From positions 834,501-898,500 of the forward strand of contig OY735237.1 in the NCBI GenBank assembly GCA_963457665.1: a stretch of DNA of 64,000 nucleotides, read 5' to 3'. Origin of the DNA: Thysanoteuthis rhombus. Taxonomy: Eukaryota > Mollusca > Cephalopoda > Oegopsida > Thysanoteuthidae. This document shows positions 11,381-21,892 of the stretch, one piece after another. How positions within the stretch are numbered: the stretch's first letter is position 1; each line of letters begins with the position of its first letter. A program made the position numbers and the translations under genes. The notes beneath the pieces were generated by a model. That model saw nothing but the letters and a program-made list of their open reading frames with translations, made no database searches and had not been told where the DNA came from.

Positions 11381-11667
11381 TTTTGATCGCTTCTTCCTTT
11401 GACTATTTTCTGTTTTTCTATTAAATTTCATTGTATTTATTCAGAACTTTGGGAGATACTTTGCGGGCAGAAATATTTGTCACCTGGACACCTGTCATAG
11501 GTAATGGGTATCAAAAACATTTTATCTACCCCTAAGCTGCCACACCACAATGGTTATCATACCAGAATAGTTCCCACATTCATGGAAGATTACAAGAACC
11601 ATTACTGGACTTAGCCACCTCAACTGCTACCAGTGAGTGATTTTTTTTTGGTCTTGGCTTATGCAGT

Positions 11668-11745
11668 AATTGGCCTTTCCCAATATCTGTTATTGTAAAT
11701 GTACTCATTGGGGAGTGTGATAGGTTCCACCCGACCACGCTGACC
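11668..11745 (-). mobile_element. LINE 3'-end variant, second fragment
   Basis: Similar to 10902-10985 (GCCTTTCCCA...TGTAAATGTA...GGGGAGT). It has no trinucleotide tail. Confidence 0.35.
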
Positions 11746-11770
11746 CCTGATGAGTTACTGAGAGTAAGGA

Positions 11771-12037
11771 TAGTGTTGCCAATTTAGTACTTTTTCCACT
11801 GAATTTAGTGTTTCTTGTTTTAGCAGCATGAAACTTCATCATTAAGTGCTATTTTGAGTAAATTTTTATTGCCATTTTCCAGCCTTTCCTGCCATATCTA
11901 GTTATTTTCTGAACAATTTTAATGGTTGAAAATTGCCATACAATGGCTAACAGATTATCTTGATGTGATCGTGCATTTTTTGACACTTTTTCGGGGTCGA
12001 TTTCGTGCAAATTTTTCCTATTCTGTTGGCAACACTG
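11771..12037. mobile_element. RepC: short hAT-type element with 8-bp target duplication
   Basis: Ends are TAGTGTTGCCAA at the left and TTGGCAACACTG at the right, an inverted pair. Flanking 8-mers AGTAAGGA and GGTGAGGA agree at 6 of 8 positions, with two transitions. The 267-bp length, absence of ORFs and 8-bp duplication fit a hAT MITE. Confidence 0.7.
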
Positions 12038-12224
12038 GGTGAGGATGACTTTTACAACAGACCTAATGGGTTTTGTGTTGAGGATAATCAATAATTCCTT
12101 TCATGGTCTGGAAAGAATTCAACAAGATGGAAGACATCCACAAAGAGAGGTCCAAAATTATACTTATGTAATGAACTGTGTGATTTTCTTGGTTCTTTGT
12201 CGGTAAAATCCATGCTCCAAATGT

Positions 12225-12460
12225 TTTTTTTGTTAAGGAGGTTCAATTTGCAATGTAAGTTTCTGCTAAATTGATCCCTCATTTTATGCCCTACAGTAAT
12301 CATGCTTTTAGTGATCACTGCCCAACAAATGGCAAGAGATGTGATTTATCCAATGATCACCCCTTTTTCCAAATTTTTAATTGATCATCTCCAGAATGGC
12401 ATGCTGCCAAAAGATATTGTTAATGTGACAGTTTCCATTCATTGACTAACCAGACCTGTT
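12225..12460 (-). mobile_element. RepA 5' half
   Basis: GGTTCAATTTGCAATGTAAG, TAGTGATCACTGCCCAACAA, GGCATGCTGCCAAAAGAT and TTGACTAACCAGACCTG. Confidence 0.75.
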
Positions 12461-12604
12461 TTTGTTGCATTTAGAAGGCAGTGAGTTCATCCTAGGGGTT
12501 CGACCCATTATACATATACACATACATACATGTGAAAAATATCACGTTATGTTTATATTCCTGTGAGAAAATTTTCCATGTACCATATATTTCAGTAGAC
12601 AAGA

Positions 12605-12850
12605 AGCGAGTGTTGCCGATTTAGCCCATTTTGTGCCAAATAAAGCTCGTTTCTTGTTTTGGTAGCGCAAAAATTCAAGATTCAGTGCTATTTTTAGACT
12701 ATACTTAGAACTATTTTTCAGCATTTTTAACCATTTTTCAGCTATTTCCTAGCCATTTAAAGATACATATAGCCAAATTAGCTATTGAAGAGGGCCATAA
12801 AATGGCTGATATTGTCTTTTAAGGCATTTTTGGCATTTTTTGGCCTCTCT
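12605..12850 (+). mobile_element. RepC copy 2, right end lost
   Basis: GAGTGTTGCCGATTTAGCCC, TTTCTTGTTTTGGTAGC, TTTTCAGCATTTTTAACCAT and GGGCCATAAAATGGCTGATA. It continues past the normal right end without TTGGCAACACTG. Confidence 0.55.
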
Positions 12851-12902
12851 AAAGATTCAATGGCCTCACAAAATTTTTAATTGATAAGACAACATTTGAA
12901 TC

Positions 12903-13080
12903 CATTGTTGCCAATTTAGTGCATTTTGCACCAAATTTAACCTGTTTCCTGTTTTGCCAGTGGCAAACTTTAAAATTTAGTGCTATTCATAGACCATACT
13001 TGAAGCTTTTTCCAGCATTTTTAACCAACTTTCAGCAATTTTTGAGCCATTTTAGCCAAATTTAGCTATTTTAGAGGGGA
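12903..13080 (+). mobile_element. RepC copy 3, truncated
   Basis: ATTGTTGCCAATTTAGTGCA, TTTCCTGTTTTGCCAG and GCATTTTTAACCAACTTTC. It lies ~300 bp after copy 2 in the same orientation. Confidence 0.55.
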
Positions 13081-13610
13081 ATTTAAAAAAAAAACAAAAG
13101 AACATTTTCCCTACTCATTAAGGGAATTTGTGCAAAATTTCAGGTTTCTACTATAAATTATTCATCCTGGGCAAAGTCCAGATAAATAAATGAATAGATA
13201 AACAGATATAAATGTTTGAACACATGGATAACCTTAATGCGGCTAAATGCTGTGATTAAACTGTTCTGTTGTGGGTAGCTGCAATTAAGAAAAATTGAGA
13301 CTGAAATTATGGCCTCGTCTTTTCATAAAAATGTTCTTTCTCTTGACTGATTTTTAAAAATATCTATCATGTCAGATTGATATGATTATTCTATCATTCT
13401 GTTTATTTGCATATATGACCATATATGCACGTACTGTAGAGCAGTAAGTTTTTGTATCCAGCCCAGCCAAGGTTTGGTCAGAAAACTATAAGAACAGGCA
13501 AAGTGTTTATACAAGTAATGGTATAAATCAAGATTAGATTTTGCAAGGCTTGGGTAAGATTTGGGTTAGGCAGCTGGAAGCCCAAGTCAGCCATGGTCAA
13601 GTACCACCTG
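13081..13610. other. AT-rich DNA without assigned content
   Basis: No gene or clear repeat family seen. Confidence 0.4.
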
Positions 13611-13916
13611 TGTGTATGTAGTGTGTGTACAAGCCATACCTAAGGAGCTTGAGGGCTGAAAGTTTAAACATTTATTTCTTATGATGTCTATTTTTTCATT
13701 GTTTTTTGAAAATTCATCTCCAATAGGTTTTTAGATTGCGGTTCAATTTGCAATGTACGTTCTCGCTAAATTAATCCCTTAGTTCGTGTCTGCTTGTTTT
13801 CTGAAAATCCAGACTTTTTGGTGATGTAACAAAATTGTCTTTTAATTGAACGTCCCCAACAAGGCATGCCGCCAAAAGTCGTTGGTCACATGATGGTTTC
13901 TATTGAGTGACTAATA
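13611..13916 (-). mobile_element. RepA, 3' end missing
   Basis: GCTTGAGGGCTGAAAGTTTA, TAGGTTTTTAGATTGCGGTT, GGCATGCCGCCAAAAGTCGT and TTTCTATTGAGTGACTAA. Confidence 0.7.
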
Positions 13917-14139
13917 ACAGCAATCTTTCTCTCCTCAAAGGAATAAACTTGTTTTGTGGATCAAACATTTCATCAACCAGAATGAAATTGGTTTCTGGGT
14001 CAAAGAATTGTCTGATTTTATTTTGGGAAACATCTTGGCAGACATTAAAAGCAGAGATTTCAGTGCTGACAGGTATGAAGTATTATATATATATTTCTCT
14101 GTGGTCTAGATGATGATACTGTTGTAGCAGCTCAAATGT

Positions 14140-14512
14140 GGTGTCCCCAATGGAACGACCGTAGCCATCAAAGATGGCAAAGGGTTCTATCTTTTTTTAT
14201 ATGCGTGTGTATTTGTTAGTTTGTGTTTGTTTGTGTGTTACAGCATTCCTGGCCATACAGTTTTATCAAAAGAATTAAAAATTGGCATCAGTACTCCTCT
14301 ATACTCTTTCTGAAAATATTTTTTTTGATATTTGGGAAAAAAGCTTTTTTGACCTTTTGATTGGTTTGATAATACCATCTGGATTCTTCAGAATCTAGAT
14401 ATTTCTAGATATTTTTTACTCCTTTGTAGATGTTTTCCTGTAGAAAATGCCAGTGATGTCATAATAGAATTTATTCTGATCATATTTATTCTTCAATTGA
14501 AATTTGTTACAT
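14140..14512 (+). mobile_element. RepB copy 2
   Basis: AAGGGTTCTATC, GGCCATACAGTTTTATC, TTGGCATCAGTACTCC, the palindrome TCTGGATTCT-TC-AGAATCTAGA (14378-14399) and CATATTTATTCTTCAATTGA. Confidence 0.65.
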
Positions 14513-14664
14513 CTCTTCAAATTTTGATGTTATAGTTGTTCTATTATTGACTGTGATGGTGAGTTTAGTTGTTTTTTGTTTTTTAAATTTGTGTGTCCCT
14601 GTCCGAAAGTGATTACAGTCAGTCTAGTTAATTCCCTTTGTTTAAAAAAAAATTCACATCTGGC

Positions 14665-14950
14665 ATTAGCTTGGCTGCAGGAGTTGTCGGAAGGATATCA
14701 AATAGGATGTCAAACTGATTTATAGGGGCTCCACTCACTGGTTTAGAATCAGAGTTGTCCTTCTCCTAGACTGGTTGCCCTCCCAAGACCAGAGAGTCCA
14801 ATCCGTCCATCTATTTTAGAAATGGATTCATGCCTTTCCCAAAATTATTATTGCGAAATGAACATAACCATCCCTAACTGGAGTTTGAACTCAGGTCCCT
14901 GATTCCATTGTCTACACTGTTACCGACCACGCTGATTGAAGCACCATAAT
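14665..14950 (-). mobile_element. SINE-1 copy 2
   Basis: The minus-strand head contains the A-box-like AGCGTGGTCGGTAACAG (~14917-14933) and the B-box-like TGAGTTCAAACTCC (~14882-14895). The body matches copy 1 (AATCAGAGTTGTCCTTCTCC, GACTGGTTGCCCTCCC, AATGGATTCATGCCTTT). Confidence 0.65.
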
Positions 14951-15357
14951 AAGCAGAATGATAATTGAATTAAAAAGTACAAGATTTCCTCTGGCCAGAA
15001 TAGAGGAATGAGAATAATCTACCCTTGTGAGATTGAATAAAAGGTTCAGTTAAAAATTCCTAGAACATCACTAAATACGGCAGGTACCTGAAGAAGGCCA
15101 GAGAGTACAACAGCTGAAATGTAGTGACTATAGCAACTAGGATGAGGACAACAGTTTGAATAAATCAGTGTATAACTCACCATTAGAGTCAATATGCAAA
15201 CAACCGTAGTATCAAAATTTGAAGTCATGTGAAAGAAATTCCATCGATGAATAAATATGATCAGAATAAATTCTATTCATGTTATCACTGGCATTTTTGG
15301 AAAACATCTAAAATAGAGTGATAAAAAAATATCTAGAAATATCTAGATTCTGGAGAA

Positions 15358-15373
15358 TCTAGATGTTATTAAT
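15358..15373. repeat. Target-site duplication, left copy
   Basis: TCTAGATGTTATTAAT, identical to 15572-15587. The first 3 nt may be shared with the LINE, so the duplication is 13-16 bp. Confidence 0.75.
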
Positions 15374-15571
15374 CGTCATCATCAGTCTTTTAATGTCCGT
15401 AGTTGGACATAGACCTTCCGCAGGATTCACCACAATTCTCTATCATGAGCGTCACAGAGCCAGTATTTTCTAGATTTGTCCAGTTCATCTCTCCATCTTG
15501 TATTTTGTCTGCCTCGGTCTTGCATGTGATTTCTGGGGATCCATGTTGTGAGCCGTGATGTCCATCGGTTG
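15374..15571 (-). mobile_element. LINE-a, 5'-truncated, nested in RepB
   Basis: GTCATCATCAGTCTTTTAAT at the 3' end, ending in CATCGGTTG. It is bounded by perfect direct repeats, as expected of target-primed reverse transcription. Confidence 0.8.
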
Positions 15572-15587
15572 TCTAGATGTTATTAAT
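15572..15587. repeat. Target-site duplication, right copy
   Basis: Identical to 15358-15373. Confidence 0.75.
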
Positions 15588-15837
15588 AAATCAGTCAAAA
15601 TAAGGCTAAAAATAGTCTGAAGAGCTTTTTCTTTTCAAAGAATCAAACAATGAGTTTTTAGAAGTGTTCTAGTCGAGTACGGATGCCAATTTTCAAGTTT
15701 GTAGACAAAATGGTATAGTCAGCAGTGCTTGAATAACAAACAAAGACACGCTCATATGAAAAAGGATAGAACCGTTCGCCATTTGTTGATTGCTACAATT
15801 GGTCAGTCATGATAATTCCTCATCTCAGGAAATCAGA

Positions 15838-16085
15838 GAGAAAAATGGGTGATCAATCAATGAGTCACTTTTCATGCCTTTTGTTGGGTGTTGATAACCG
15901 AAATAGTCTGAACTTGGGAAAAAAAGCATGAACCCTGCCTGACTCAAACTAAGAGACCAGTATATCAAAAACTTTCATTGTAAAAACCCATTGGGGAATT
16001 AGAAAAAAAATCTCCTTTGACAAAATGAGAAAAATGTTGAAATTTTCAGCCCTGTAGCTTTATTGGTATGACCTGAACACGTGAC
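15838..16085 (+). mobile_element. RepA internal fragment
   Basis: GGGTGATCAATCAATGAGTC, GCCTTTTGTTGGGTGTTGAT and TTTTCAGCCCTGTAGC. Confidence 0.65.
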
Positions 16086-16387
16086 ACCTACATAAATATG
16101 TACAAAGCTTTGAATGGGCAAAACATCAAATGAAGAATCTTTTGTCTTAAAAAGGCTTCCAATATTGTCATTTTACTCTCATATTGTTGGAACAACCGTA
16201 AATCTTTATCAATATATTCATCATTCACACACACATTTGAACAGACATTGTTAAAAATAACAAAGTCTGTCCATTTAATTTTTCTGTTAATTTTTCTGGT
16301 TTGCTTACAAACCTTTTATTGATATCATCAAAGTTTTTTAAAAAGTTCTTGTTCAAGGTTTTTCAACCATCATTATCAAGAAAGCAC

Positions 16388-16472
16388 TATCATCATCATC
16401 AGTCTTTCAACGTCCATTGTTGGACATGGACCTTTCCCAGGATTTGCCACACCTCTCTATTATGGGCATCTA
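16388..16472 (-). mobile_element. LINE-a 3' fragment (short)
   Basis: CATCATCATCAGTCTTTCAA, then GTTGGACATGGACCTTTCCC and CTCTCTATTATGGGCAT. About 85 bp is retained. Confidence 0.7.
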
Positions 16473-17020
16473 AAGAGTAATTAGTATTATTCTTATCATA
16501 ATCCTATACTTATATTTCAAGTGTTGTTTTTTTTCGACGACCGAAATCATAAATAAATCTGTTTAAATCTGTAACTCAAAACTAACGCAACACTTGCAAT
16601 ATTTTTTACTAATTTTAGTGAAAAATAACACTAATCACTCTTTAAATACCATTATCACAGGTTGGTACACTGACTAGAAAAATTAACAAAGAAAAGAAAT
16701 TGACATAGAAATAGAGTTTGTTATTTTTAACAGTGTATGTTTAAATGAACATTTGCTGTCTTATTATACTCTTTTCAAACATACGTACATATTAACACAG
16801 TCAGCCAGTCACTTAAAAACTGAAGAAACCTATGTTGACATTTTGAACAAATTTCTTTGTTTTTGTTACCGATGTGTATTATTGCATCTTTTTGGATTGT
16901 CTGATTTGAGTGAATATTGATTGATCGATAAGTAAAATCAAAATTGATTGAAAAAAAAAATAATCCTCACCTAATTTTAAACAGATAATATATCTTCATC
17001 TCTTTGTTTACCTGACTGAG
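16473..17020. other. AT-rich DNA with a RepA end fragment
   Basis: A RepA 3' tip (CAGCCAGTCACTTAAAAACT, then AAACCTATGTTGACA) is present at about 16800-16845. The rest is unassigned. Confidence 0.45.
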
Positions 17021-17022
17021 TT

Positions 17023-17672
17023 TTCCATTCTCTCTCTCTCCTGTTCTTTCTCTCATTTTCTCTCCCTCCCATTCTGTGTCTCCTTTTCTCTCTATCTCTC
17101 TCTCTCATCCTCTCTCCTTTTCTCTCTCTTGCCTCTCGCTCTCCATTCTCAGTCCCTTTTCTCTCTCCACTTTCTCTCATTCACTCCCTTTTCTCACTCT
17201 CTCCTTTTCTCTTTCTCTTCTCTTTTTTTCTCTTTCTTCTTCTCTCTCCTCCATTTCTGCCCCCTTTTCTTTCTCTTTCTTCTGTTTTCTCCCCTTTTCT
17301 CTCTCTCTCCCTCACTCTGTCTCTCTCTCAGTCCCTGTCTTACTTTCTCTCTCTCTCTGCCCATTCTGTCTCTGTCTCTACCATTCTCTCTCCTTTTCTC
17401 TCTGTCTCTCCTTTTCTCTCTCCCCTTTCTCACATTCACTCCCTCTTTCCCTCTCTCCTTTTCTCTCTCTCCCTTTTTTTCATTCACTCTCCTTCTCTTT
17501 GTTCTCTCTCCCCTTTCTCACGTTCACTCCCTCTTTCCCTCTCTCCTTTTCTCTCTCTCCCTTTTTTCATTCACTCTCCTTCTCTTTGTTCTCTCTCTGT
17601 CTTCCCATTTGTTTCTCTCCCTCTCTCTCATTTTCTTTCTCTCACTCTCTCTACATCCTTTTCTTTCTGATT
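17023..17672. repeat. CT-rich low-complexity block
   Basis: About 650 bp of CTCTCT/CCTTTTCTC sequence. A ~110-bp sub-unit around CCTTTTCTCTCTCTCCC and CATTCACTCTCCTTCTC is repeated at about 17455-17510 and 17545-17600. The 205- and 182-codon Ser/Leu/Phe ORFs and the Arg/Glu ORFs opposite are artefacts. Confidence 0.9.
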
Positions 17673-17817
17673 GCTAGCAGGCTGTCTTACTGACTGAACT
17701 AAATTGGCAAGTCTTAGATATTGACGAAAATTTTTCATACAGATATGCACGAGCTTATTCAGTCCTAACAAATACGTCTATACAAAAAATACAAATTTTT
17801 GTAATTTTTTCATCTCA

Positions 17818-17845
17818 TACATATATATATATATATATATATATA
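17818..17845. repeat. (TA)n microsatellite
   Basis: About 14 AT dinucleotides. Confidence 0.9.
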
Positions 17846-18289
17846 CAGTACAAAAGCTTCAGTGACCGTCTTCAGTCGAAATAGAAATCGGAGGCTTCTT
17901 GTTTGATAAATCATTTTTCCACAGTAAACTCTCTCTCCCTCTCTCTTGCTCCACCCCCATCCCATTTTTTTCTGTGTTTCCACAGTGCATGTCTCGTTCT
18001 AATGTATCTCATCATGCTGTACATTAATTGTCGAAAGCGCTTTCAACTCTCCAACAAAACCCAAATCAATCGGAAACACGTTCGCCCTATTTTCTCTTTG
18101 AACATTTAATGGTTTTGCAAATGGATCTTTGATTAAAATTCCATTCATCTCCTCAAGTAGCTGCTTCTCAAACTTCATTGTATGGTGGCTCATAAAGAAA
18201 TAGATTTGATATGATTAGAGTATGGAAGTTCAGACATTATCGGTAACATTTTTGGCCTATTTTCACTTTTCAGTCAAGACATTTGGAGC

Positions 18290-18510
18290 CAGTGTTATGA
18301 AATTGGTACATTTAGCACCAAATTCAGCTTCTTTCTCATTTTGGTAATACAAAAATTCAAAATGTAGAGCTTTTTTTGGATCATTCTATATTTCATGTCT
18401 TTAGCCATTTTCCAGCTATTTTCTAGCCAAATATAGCTATTGAAAATGGCCACAAAATGGCAATTATTCTTTTTTAGTGTGTCGTGGCATTTTTTGACAC
18501 AGCTGATTCA
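18290..18510 (+). mobile_element. RepC copy 4, decayed
   Basis: GGTACATTTAGCACCAAATT, CATTTTGGTAATACAAAAAT, AGCCATTTTCCAGCTATTTT and GCATTTTTTGACAC. Confidence 0.5.
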
Positions 18511-18544
18511 ATGCAAGCATCAATGATGGAGTCTTTCTATTGGC

Positions 18545-18830
18545 TAGTTACAGAAATAGTGACTTAACCGTGACTTGAAACCATAACAGTGGTGATGGAA
18601 AAATCAAGTTACCTTGATGAAAATACAATGAATATAGCTTAAATCATAAATTTGTGATCCAAGAAAAAACTGATCTGATCTGTCACTTGATTGGGTGATC
18701 AATTAAAAATTGGTAAAAAGGGATGATGAATTAATAAGTTACATTTCTTGTCTTTTTTGCGTTATGATCACAAAAAGTTGACATTTTCAAAGACCAAGCA
18801 TGGAAACTGCAATGACTTCACAAAATTGAG
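18545..18830 (+). mobile_element. RepE-RepA composite
   Basis: RepE (GTGGTGATGGAAAAATC, AGTTACCTTGATGAAAAT, AAATCATAAATTTGTGATCC) runs into RepA at TGTCACTTGATTGGGTGATC. It lacks the usual AGAAACTGTCATG...GTTGGG stretch. The same junction is seen at 28385 and near 56925. Confidence 0.55.
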
Positions 18831-19446
18831 CTCTGAAAAATCCTATTCATCTCTTGAAGAGAAATTGAGCTCTGAAAAATCCTATTCATCTCTTGAAGAG
18901 AAATTGAGCTCTGAAAAATCCTATTCATCTCTTGAAGAGAAATTGAGCTCTGAAAAATCCTATTCATCTCTTGAAGAGAAATTGAGCTCTGAAAAATCCT
19001 ATTCATCTCTTGAAGAGAAATTGAGCTCTGAAAAATCCTATTCATCTCTTGAAGAGAAATTGAGCTCTGAAAAATCCTATTCATCTCTTGAAGAGAAATT
19101 GAGCTCTGAAAAATCCTATTCATCTCTTGAAGAGAAATTGAGCTCTGAAAAATCCTATTCATCTCTTGAAGAGAAATTGAGCTCTGAAAAATCCTATTCA
19201 TCTCTTGAAGAGAAATTGAGCTCTGAAAAATCCTATTCATCTCTTGAAGAGAAATTGAGCTCTGAAAAATCCTATTCATCTCTTGAAGAGAAATTGAGCT
19301 CTGAAAAATCCTATTCATCTCTTGAAGAGAAATTGAGCTCTGAAAAATCCTATTCATCTCTTGAAGAGAAATTGAGCTCTGAAAAATCCTATTCATCTCT
19401 TGAAGAGAAATTGAGCTCTGAAAAATCCTATTCATCTCTTGAAGAG
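18823..19446. repeat. Perfect minisatellite, 16 x 39 bp
   Basis: The unit begins AAATTGAGCTCTG and ends CTTGAAGAG. All 16 copies read identically, and 624 bp is exactly 16 units. The 39-bp period keeps frames open: the plus strand encodes LSSEKSYSSLEEK repeats, the minus strand MNRIFQSSISLQE repeats. It interrupts a RepA copy. The ORF is not judged a gene because no unique coding flank supports it. Confidence 0.95.
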
Positions 19447-19828
19447 AAAGATCTCAATTCTTCAGTAATTTGTTACCAGCAAGGAATAATTCCATCTTTT
19501 TATATGGGTACATTAAGTTGGGGTTACATTAAACCATTGTACTGCACCACAATCCTTTATTGGCTATAGGGTTCCAATTTTCCAACTCCCATAGCTTAGT
19601 TGAAAATGGCTTCATCCAAGGTGAGGTGGGTGGAAGCCTTAATGGCCCTCCCTGTGGACATGAGTTTTAGAATAACCAAATAGCAAAATAGTATATGCTG
19701 TGGGTCCTGCATTTTCAAGGGACCCGCCCTAAATGTGAGCTATCTATTCTGATTCAGTGATTATACCCTTGCTTTATTTCAATGTACTATACTGCCTTCA
19801 ACTTTCATAAATGATTGGGTTTTTATGG

Positions 19829-20130
19829 TTTCTTCTTCTTCTTCTTCTTCTTCTTCTTCTTCTTCTTCTTCTTTATCTTCTTGATTTCTTCATCTTATTT
19901 ATTTTCTTTTTCTTCTTCTTTATTTTCATCTTCTTTATTTTCTACATCTTCTTTATCTTCTTTATTCTTTATTTTCTTTTCTATTTTCTTTATTTTCTTT
20001 TTTTTCATCTTTTTCTTCTTTATTTTCTTCTTCATCTTCTTTATTTCCTTTTTATCTCCTTCTTCTTCTTCTTCTTCTTCTTCTTCTTCTATATTTCCTT
20101 TTTGTTTTCTCTTTCATTTTCTTCTTTTGT
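19829..20130. repeat. TTC/TTTA-rich tract
   Basis: (TTC)n at 19830-19872 and 20058-20088 flank imperfect TTTATTTTC units. The hydrophobic ORFs here are spurious. Confidence 0.9.
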
Positions 20131-20131
20131 T

Positions 20132-20511
20132 TGATTAGTCACTTAGTAGAAACTATCATATGACCAACATCTTTTGCCGGCATGCCGTGTTGGGGGTGAT
20201 CTGTTAAAAAATTGCAAAGAATGGAGTGATCAATGAATTTGTTACTTCTCTTACCTTTTGTTTGGCAGTGATCACAAAAAAAAGAATTTTCAAAAAATAA
20301 GCATTAATACTGCAGGACATGAGCTAAGGGATAAATTCAGCATAAACTTATGTCATGAATCGAGCCCCACCCGTACTAAAAATCTATTTATACAGTGGGG
20401 TCTTCAAGAACTAAAACCAAAATTTTTTCTAGACATAATTAGGAGTGAATGTTTAAATTTTCAGTCCTCTAGCTCCGTTGGTGTGGCCAGTGCACATCAC
20501 ACATACATGAC
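20132..20511 (+). mobile_element. RepA, main part of a split copy
   Basis: GATTAGTCACTTAGTAGAAA through GCTCCGTTGGTGTGGCCAGT. The 3' tip resumes at 20903 after the LINE-d insertion. Confidence 0.75.
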
Positions 20512-20880
20512 GATTACTTCATCTCTTCAGATGATAGCCGTCCGATCATTTTACCTGGTCACCCTACTTCATTCCACTACGTCCATGTGCTCTAAGGTGA
20601 CTCTTAAGATAAGCTGTTGATCTGCAAGGTCCCAACCACACATGGCAGACGGAAGTCTGACTGCTCACAGGATTGATTGAATCTATCTGTGAAATGGCAG
20701 TCTTATGCACTTTCATATGTCTCTTTAGTCCAGGACTTATGCACCTTGCCAAACACTGCACAAGTTGCATTGTCCAGACGAGGATGTAAAACATAGTTAT
20801 ACATAGTTTGTTTCTACAAGTTTCTGTGTGATCTAATGTGATTTACATAGCCTGCCTTTGAAAAAAGAGTACGACCATAG
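20512..20880 (-). mobile_element. LINE-d-type 3' end with two C2H2-like motifs
   Basis: The minus-strand ORF 20564-20794 reads SPGLKRHMKVHKTAISQID, then TSVCHVWLGPCRSTAYLKSH, LRAHGRSG and a stop. The paired L-RHM-VH and C...L-SHLRAH patterns resemble decayed C2H2 fingers found at the C-terminus of some LINE-encoded proteins. One finger cysteine appears to be lost. It is inserted in RepA. LINE assignment is inference; a zinc-finger gene remnant is the alternative. Confidence 0.5.
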
Positions 20881-20902
20881 ACATCACACTTCTAGTTCTT
20901 TA

Positions 20903-21017
20903 CATTCATACATACATACACACATATGCACATAGCTAGCCAGCCTACCAGTCAGACCAACATGAAAACTGAAGGAAACCTATGACAGTTTTAGAGAGAG
21001 TTTTGGCAGAGAGTTTT
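20903..21017 (+). mobile_element. RepA, 3' tip of the split copy
   Basis: CATACATACATACACACATA, AGCCAGCCTACCAGTCAGAC and AAAACTGAAGGAAACCTATG. Confidence 0.7.
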
Positions 21018-21388
21018 TAATATAGACATCTTTGATTTTTCATGGATAAATTTTGACTTTTACTTAAATTTTTTTTTTACTTTCTATTTTAAAAGCTTTC
21101 AAGCTGGGAAGAAAAAAATTACTAGAAAGAACTCGGTGAGGTCCTACCTCTGCAGACGCCATTGACTAACTAAAAACTGGAAGAAAATCAATCCATTCAT
21201 AGCTTTGGTGCTGGGGATTTTGATTTCACCACGTTTTGGTCGATTGTCTTAATAGATGAACAAATATCTTTCGATTGGAAAAGAAGTGGAGGCGAGAAAT
21301 AACAAAATTATCTCCTTTTCACGATGGGAATCTGTGCATTTTAGTGTTTGTTTTCTATGACTTCTGGCATTTTTCACACCAATCCACA

Positions 21389-21786
21389 CAGGTTTCTTTA
21401 AGTTTTCAAGTTGGTTTGGCTGGTTATGTAACTATGTATCACAGGCTGCACCAATGAAGCTAGAGGGCTGAAAAATTACACATCTACTCTTTTTTATGTC
21501 TTACAAAGAGCATTTTTTTCTTTCAACTCCCACCCCCAATAGGTTTTCAGTGGAGGGTCCAATTAGAAATGTTAATTTATGCTAAACTGGTCCCTTGGTT
21601 TGTGTCCATGCTAGTTCTTTTGAAAATTGAGACTTTTTAGTGTTCAGTGTCCAACAAAATGTGAGAAAAATAGCTTATTCATTGATCTCCCCTTTTTCCA
21701 ATTTTTGGATTGATCACCCCCAACGTTGCATGCTGCCTAAAGATGTGGATCATGTGGCAGTTTCTATTGAGTGACTAACTAGACCT
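21389..21786 (-). mobile_element. RepA, near full length
   Basis: GGTTTCTTTAAGTTTTCAAG to GAGTGACTAACTAGACC, with all internal blocks present. Confidence 0.75.
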
Positions 21787-21892
21787 TTTTTTTCTTTTTC
21801 TTTTTTTTTATCAAAAAAAAGGAATGAAACAAGAACCAAAAAAAACCCCTCACATTTTGGGTGATGCCGCTTTGATTACCCTAGCAAATAGG

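Larger units (their letters stand above)
15237..15800 (-). mobile_element. RepB copy 3, split by a LINE-a insertion
   Basis: Minus-strand RepB runs from the ATTTATTC end at 15249 through the palindrome (15342-15363) to GGTTCTATCC near 15766. A 198-bp LINE-a piece interrupts it at 15374-15571. Confidence 0.7.

Noticed and set aside
17076-17693. 205-codon Ser/Leu/Phe ORF
   Set aside because: Low-complexity CT tract; the opposite strand is equally open.
18748-19569. 273-codon ORF of 13-residue repeats as a structural protein gene
   Set aside because: It is fully explained by a perfect minisatellite with a period divisible by three; the flanks are RepA-derived and noncoding.
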